8,710 bases of DNA. It comes from Proteobacteria bacterium UBA6492 (GTDB lineage: Bacteria; Pseudomonadota; Gammaproteobacteria; UBA6429; Thiohalophilaceae). The notes under the pieces are model-generated. The model was not told where the DNA came from. It searched no databases and saw only the letters and a program-made list of their open reading frames with translations. The position numbers and the translations under genes are program-made. This document shows positions 6,291 to 8,710 of the stretch, one piece after another (positions within the stretch are counted from its first letter, which is position 1; every line of letters begins with the position of its first letter). Location: NCBI GenBank assembly GCA_002436485.1, contig DJMK01000026.1, positions 1 to 8,710 of the forward strand. Reading direction: 5' to 3'.

Positions 6291-7847
6291 ATGGCACAAC
6301 AATCAATCATTGGTACCCTTTTTATAGTGTTCATTGGCGCAATGCTCTGGGTGTTGCCCTCCCAGCCACCTGTGTACGCCAAGGATGCCTATCCCTTGCA
6401 CGACGCGGCAAAACGCGATGATGTGCGCGCACTGGAACAACTGATTACCAGCAAAGCCGCCCTGAACCAACAGGACACGCAGGGCTGGACGGCCTTGATG
6501 TACGCTACCCAGGCCGGGCACCTTCAGCAGGTTGATATGTTATTAAAAGCGGGCGCTTCACCGCACATTGCTGACAAACTCGGACGTACGCCGCTTGAAC
6601 TGGCCACCAAACAGTCGGCATTTTTTACCCTTAAGTTAGTCCGGGCCGGGGCGAATGTGAATTTTCGCAATGCCGGGGGTATTCCGGTGATCATGACGGC
6701 GGCCGGGGAAGGGCGGCAGGACCTGGTGGAGATACTGCTGTCCGCCGGTGCCCATCTCGATTTCAAGGATTACCAGGGCAATACCATCATGGATTGGGTC
6801 AAACGGAGTGGTAACACCGAGCTTGCTGATTTTTTGGAGCCCCGCTTTAAAGAAGCCGTCGCCAAGACACATACTGAATCTGGTGAAGATTTTGTCGAAG
6901 ATATGTTTGCGGATGCGGTGCACCCAACATGGTTTAAGCCCAGTTACCTGGACCTGGATGAAGATTTAAATGATGCCCTTAAAGCGGGTAAAAAAGGCCT
7001 GATGGTTTACTTTGGTTTAAAACGTTGTAGCTATTGCCAGGCTTTCATGGAAAACACTCTGGGTAAACCGGACATCGAACAACGTGTGCGCCGTTCATTC
7101 GATGCGGTCGGTATGGATATTTTCAGTGACAATGAAATGAAAGATCCCACCGGCCGGGCGTATATCGTGAAAGATTTTGTGACAGTCAAGAAAGCCAACT
7201 ACTCACCGACCATGATCTTTTATGGCCCGAAAGGTCGTCAGCTGCTCAAGATCGTCGGTTATTATCCACCGAAAAAATTCCGCCATGTGCTGGATTACCT
7301 GGAAGGTCAGCATTATGAACGTGAAACCTTTCATACTTATATAAACCGGCACAAGTCGAACACCGGACTGGCAAAAGCGGTGATCCAGAAAGATGCCCTG
7401 TTTCCCAATACCAGTTACACCCTGTATCGCAAAGACAAACCGGCACGCCGTCCCTTGCTGGTCCTGTTTGAACAGCCCGATTGCGATGCCTGCGATCGCT
7501 TTCATCAACGCGTATTAACGGATAAACCAGTTCGCCGCTTGCTGGCACAGTTTGACACCCTGCAGCTCGATGCGACTGACAACAAGACTGCGATTGTTAC
7601 ACCGCGGGGCAATCGTATGGCAGCCAAAACCTGGTATGACCGGCTGGCACTCAACTACAGTCCTGCCATGGTGTTTTTTGATGAGAATGGCATTGAGATT
7701 ATGCGACTGGATTCGGAAACCAAGCGCTGGCGTATGGAAGGCACCCTGCAACTGATCCTGGAGAAAAGCTATACCACGGATACCCAGGTGCAGCGTTGGC
7801 GCAGGGATAAGGCGGTGATGTTCTATGAACAACAACAGACAATGTGA
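6291..7847 (+). CDS. Exported ankyrin-repeat protein with two thioredoxin-fold domains
   Basis: A 518-residue protein from the ATG at 6291, which has a strong AGGAAGGA ribosome binding site about 9 nt upstream. An in-frame TTG at 6201 would bury the signal peptide. Residues 6-22 are hydrophobic and a signal peptidase I site is likely after VYA (30). Residues about 34-183 hold four to five ankyrin repeats (PLHDAAKRDD, TALMYATQAGH, TPLELATKQS, VIMTAAGEGRQDLVEILLSAGA). Then come two thioredoxin-like domains: the first at about 220-340 with CSYC (C246, C249) and a cis-Pro loop YSPT (P306), the second at about 383-495 with CDAC (C398, C401) and YSPA (P458). These are the only four cysteines. The domains resemble SoxW/thioredoxin_2-type periplasmic thiol proteins. 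A likely role is reduction or exchange of disulfides in an exported partner gripped by the ankyrin part; the partner is unknown. It follows a CadC-like regulator by 131 nt, so regulation by that protein is plausible. Confidence 0.85.
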   Translation: MAQQSIIGTLFIVFIGAMLWVLPSQPPVYAKDAYPLHDAAKRDDVRALEQLITSKAALNQQDTQGWTALMYATQAGHLQQVDMLLKAGASPHIADKLGRTPLELATKQSAFFTLKLVRAGANVNFRNAGGIPVIMTAAGEGRQDLVEILLSAGAHLDFKDYQGNTIMDWVKRSGNTELADFLEPRFKEAVAKTHTESGEDFVEDMFADAVHPTWFKPSYLDLDEDLNDALKAGKKGLMVYFGLKRCSYCQAFMENTLGKPDIEQRVRRSFDAVGMDIFSDNEMKDPTGRAYIVKDFVTVKKANYSPTMIFYGPKGRQLLKIVGYYPPKKFRHVLDYLEGQHYERETFHTYINRHKSNTGLAKAVIQKDALFPNTSYTLYRKDKPARRPLLVLFEQPDCDACDRFHQRVLTDKPVRRLLAQFDTLQLDATDNKTAIVTPRGNRMAAKTWYDRLALNYSPAMVFFDENGIEIMRLDSETKRWRMEGTLQLILEKSYTTDTQVQRWRRDKAVMFYEQQQTM

Positions 7848-7888
7848 AAATCATTAATAATGGAATGATCTTGAAAAATCACCTCAAT

Positions 7889-7929
7889 ACCCATGGCAGA
7901 GAAGCAGGTTAATAGCTCTGCCAATGGGT
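7889..7929 (+). repeat. Strong inverted repeat (13-bp stem, one bulge)
   Basis: ACCCATGGCAGAG (7889-7901) pairs with CTCTGCCAATGGGT (7916-7929): 13 base pairs with a single bulged A and a 14-nt loop. It lies 42 nt after the stop of the ankyrin-thioredoxin gene. With no T run behind it, it could act as an mRNA 3'-end stabiliser, a factor-dependent terminator, or part of an intergenic repeat element. The following GGGTGAAGCGAGC resembles repetitive intergenic DNA known in many Proteobacteria, as far as I recall. Confidence 0.6.
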
Positions 7930-7943
7930 GGGTGAAGCGAGCC

Positions 7944-7977
7944 GCGCTATTCCCTGTGGGTAACATGGGTAAAGCGC
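7944..7977 (+). repeat. Imperfect inverted repeat (nine pairs of eleven)
   Basis: GCGCTATTCCC (7944-7954) can pair with GGGTAAAGCGC (7967-7977), with two internal mismatches and a 12-nt loop. It comes 14 nt after the stronger hairpin and directly before a third short stem, CAAAGA (7978-7983) with TCTTTG (7993-7998). The three together look like one structured RNA or a decayed repeat unit. Confidence 0.45.
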
Positions 7978-7994
7978 CAAAGACCCCGATGTTC

Positions 7995-8058
7995 TTTGAA
8001 AGTTCAAACTATAGATAGTATTTTTTCAAAAAATTTATATCCATAGATAAATATCTAT
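7995..8058. promoter_or_regulatory. Cluster of dyads upstream of sbtA, candidate operator region
   Basis: Three exact dyads, each with a 2-bp centre, lie in 64 bp: TTTGAA-AG-TTCAAA (7995-8008), ACTAT-AG-ATAGT (8008-8019) and ATAGATA-AA-TATCTAT (8043-8058). A TTTTTT-C-AAAAAA palindrome sits between them (8021-8033). ATAGATA occurs at 8011-8017, at 8043-8049 (32 bp, about three helical turns apart) and inverted at 8052-8058. AT-rich DNA makes some of this likely by chance, but the repeated word and phase suggest a binding region for a regulator of sbtA. Confidence 0.4.
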
Positions 8059-8180
8059 ATCACAAATTAAATCTTCCAATTATTCAAATCTTGATTGTTT
8101 CGCTAGGTTATAGCGGACGTTGAATTTTTAGTTTGGTTTTCCCGACTTGATTGAGCCATTGATGAAATTGGAGGACAGCT

Positions 8181-8710
8181 ATGGATCTTTCGCTCATACA
8201 TAACCTGATCGACCCCGCCATCTTGTTTTTCTTTTTTGGCCTGTTTGCGGCGGGCATTCGATCGAACCTGGAAATTCCCGCCCCGATCGCCAAGTTCTTT
8301 TCGTTGTACTTACTGGTGGCGATTGGCTTTAAAGGTGGCGTGGCATTATCGAGCAGTGGTTTTACCACTACCGCACTACTTGGAATCGGCGCGGCGCTGA
8401 TCATGGCCACGTTGGTACCAGCGTATAGTTTCCTGATCTTACGCAAGCGTACCAATCCTTATAACGCGGCTGCTATCGCGGCCACCTATGGTTCCATCAG
8501 TGCCGTGACCTTTATTGCCGCCCAGCAATACCTGACCAAGAACGGTGTTGATTTTGGTGGCCACATGACGGTCGCCATGGTGTTGATGGAATCACCGGCC
8601 ATTATCATGGCAGTGCTGTTGGCTACGCTGGTGAGAAAAAGGGAATCGCAGGCACAGCTCTCTCCCTCGGTCGGTGCCGCGGCCGTGCGACCCAAGCAGG
8701 CCTTCTCACT
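8181..8710 (+). CDS. sbtA: SbtA-type sodium-dependent bicarbonate transporter (5' part)
   Basis: The first 176 codons of a membrane protein that runs off the right edge. The ATG at 8181 has a strong TTGGAGGA ribosome binding site about 5-6 nt upstream. The sequence has the layout of the SbtA (DUF897) family: a hydrophobic start (about 11-27), then EIPAPIAKFFSLYLLVAIGFKGGVAL (31-56, matching the family's conserved IGxxGG region), helices at about 63-87 and 128-152, and a broken helix with the Gly/Ser stretch ATYGSISAVTF (101-111), where family members have GSxS and, in cyanobacterial SbtA, the bicarbonate/Na+ site. The charged stretch after residue 152 fits the cytosolic linker between the two inverted halves. 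In cyanobacteria SbtA imports bicarbonate with sodium; for proteobacterial homologues the substrate is inferred. A PII-like sbtB gene may follow outside the window. It is 333 nt from the gene before and so probably has its own promoter. Confidence 0.85.
   Translation, partial: MDLSLIHNLIDPAILFFFFGLFAAGIRSNLEIPAPIAKFFSLYLLVAIGFKGGVALSSSGFTTTALLGIGAALIMATLVPAYSFLILRKRTNPYNAAAIAATYGSISAVTFIAAQQYLTKNGVDFGGHMTVAMVLMESPAIIMAVLLATLVRKRESQAQLSPSVGAAAVRPKQAFS

Larger units (their letters stand above)
7848..8180. other. Intergenic region before sbtA: hairpins and AT-rich dyads
   Basis: A 333-nt gap with no recognised gene. From left to right it holds an AT-rich weak stem (ATCATT/AATGAT, 7850-7869), three potential hairpins (7889-7998), a run of short dyads (7995-8058), and about 120 nt leading to the sbtA ribosome binding site. 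No U-rich tract follows the strong hairpin, so a clear intrinsic terminator for the upstream gene is not visible. I find no convincing sigma-70 promoter pair; TTGATT at 8091-8096 lacks a -10 box at the right distance. Confidence 0.6.

Noticed and set aside
7850..7869. ATCATT/AATGAT stem directly after the ankyrin-thioredoxin stop as a terminator
   Set aside because: A six-pair AT-rich stem with no T run behind it is too weak to act as an intrinsic terminator.
8108..8455. 115-codon minus-strand open frame over the sbtA start
   Set aside because: The plus strand encodes a clear SbtA family protein with a strong ribosome binding site; the reverse frame is a shadow of it.
1..8710. CRISPR arrays, tRNA or rRNA genes, insertion sequences
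   Set aside because: No regularly spaced repeats, no cloverleaf or rRNA-like sequence and no transposase or terminal inverted repeats were found on either strand.

Overview
The window looks like a gammaproteobacterial chromosome segment, probably from a free-living, aquatic-type organism. This placing is an inference. It rests on an aliphatic amidase that follows the Pseudomonas-type AmiE sequence closely along its whole length, on Urt permeases and ATPases of the proteobacterial type, on a CadC-like/TPR regulator of a kind common in Gammaproteobacteria, and on an SbtA-type bicarbonate transporter. All genes are on the + strand. The protein-coding part splits into a moderate-GC block (1-4117), a visibly more GC-rich block (about 4474-7847), and a strongly AT-rich control region around 8000-8100.

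Region 1 (1-4117) is the 3' part of an operon: the end of urtB, then urtC, urtD and urtE, then amiE. Gaps between genes are 19-36 nt, every start has a ribosome binding site, and no terminator is visible between genes. UrtB/UrtC are the membrane permeases and UrtD/UrtE the ATPases of a urea-type (HAAT family) ABC importer; the binding protein UrtA would lie upstream, outside the window. AmiE hydrolyses short aliphatic amides to ammonia and a carboxylate. Together they read as a uptake-and-hydrolysis route for nitrogen from small amides. No urease gene is seen here, so the transporter may serve amides as well as, or instead of, urea.

Region 2 (4118-4473) is a 356-nt gap with no convincing gene. 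It carries a likely promoter and a perfect dyad (7-bp arms, 6-bp spacer) just before the next gene.

Region 3 (4474-7847) is a two-gene module. The first gene encodes a membrane-anchored CadC-like regulator: winged helix, one transmembrane segment, a FlgO/TolB-N-like domain and TPR repeats, with no cysteine. The second encodes an exported protein with about five ankyrin repeats followed by two thioredoxin-fold domains, each with its own CXXC and cis-proline loop; its only four cysteines are these. A tandem 8-bp repeat at an 11-bp period lies between the two genes and could be the regulator's binding site. This module is the best candidate in the window for an undescribed system, perhaps periplasmic thiol-disulfide handling under a one-component membrane regulator.

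Region 4 (7848-8710) holds a 333-nt gap and the start of an sbtA-like gene that runs off the window. The gap contains three consecutive potential hairpins (7889-7998) and then a cluster of short dyads built partly on ATAGATA (7995-8058), which may be a control region for sbtA.
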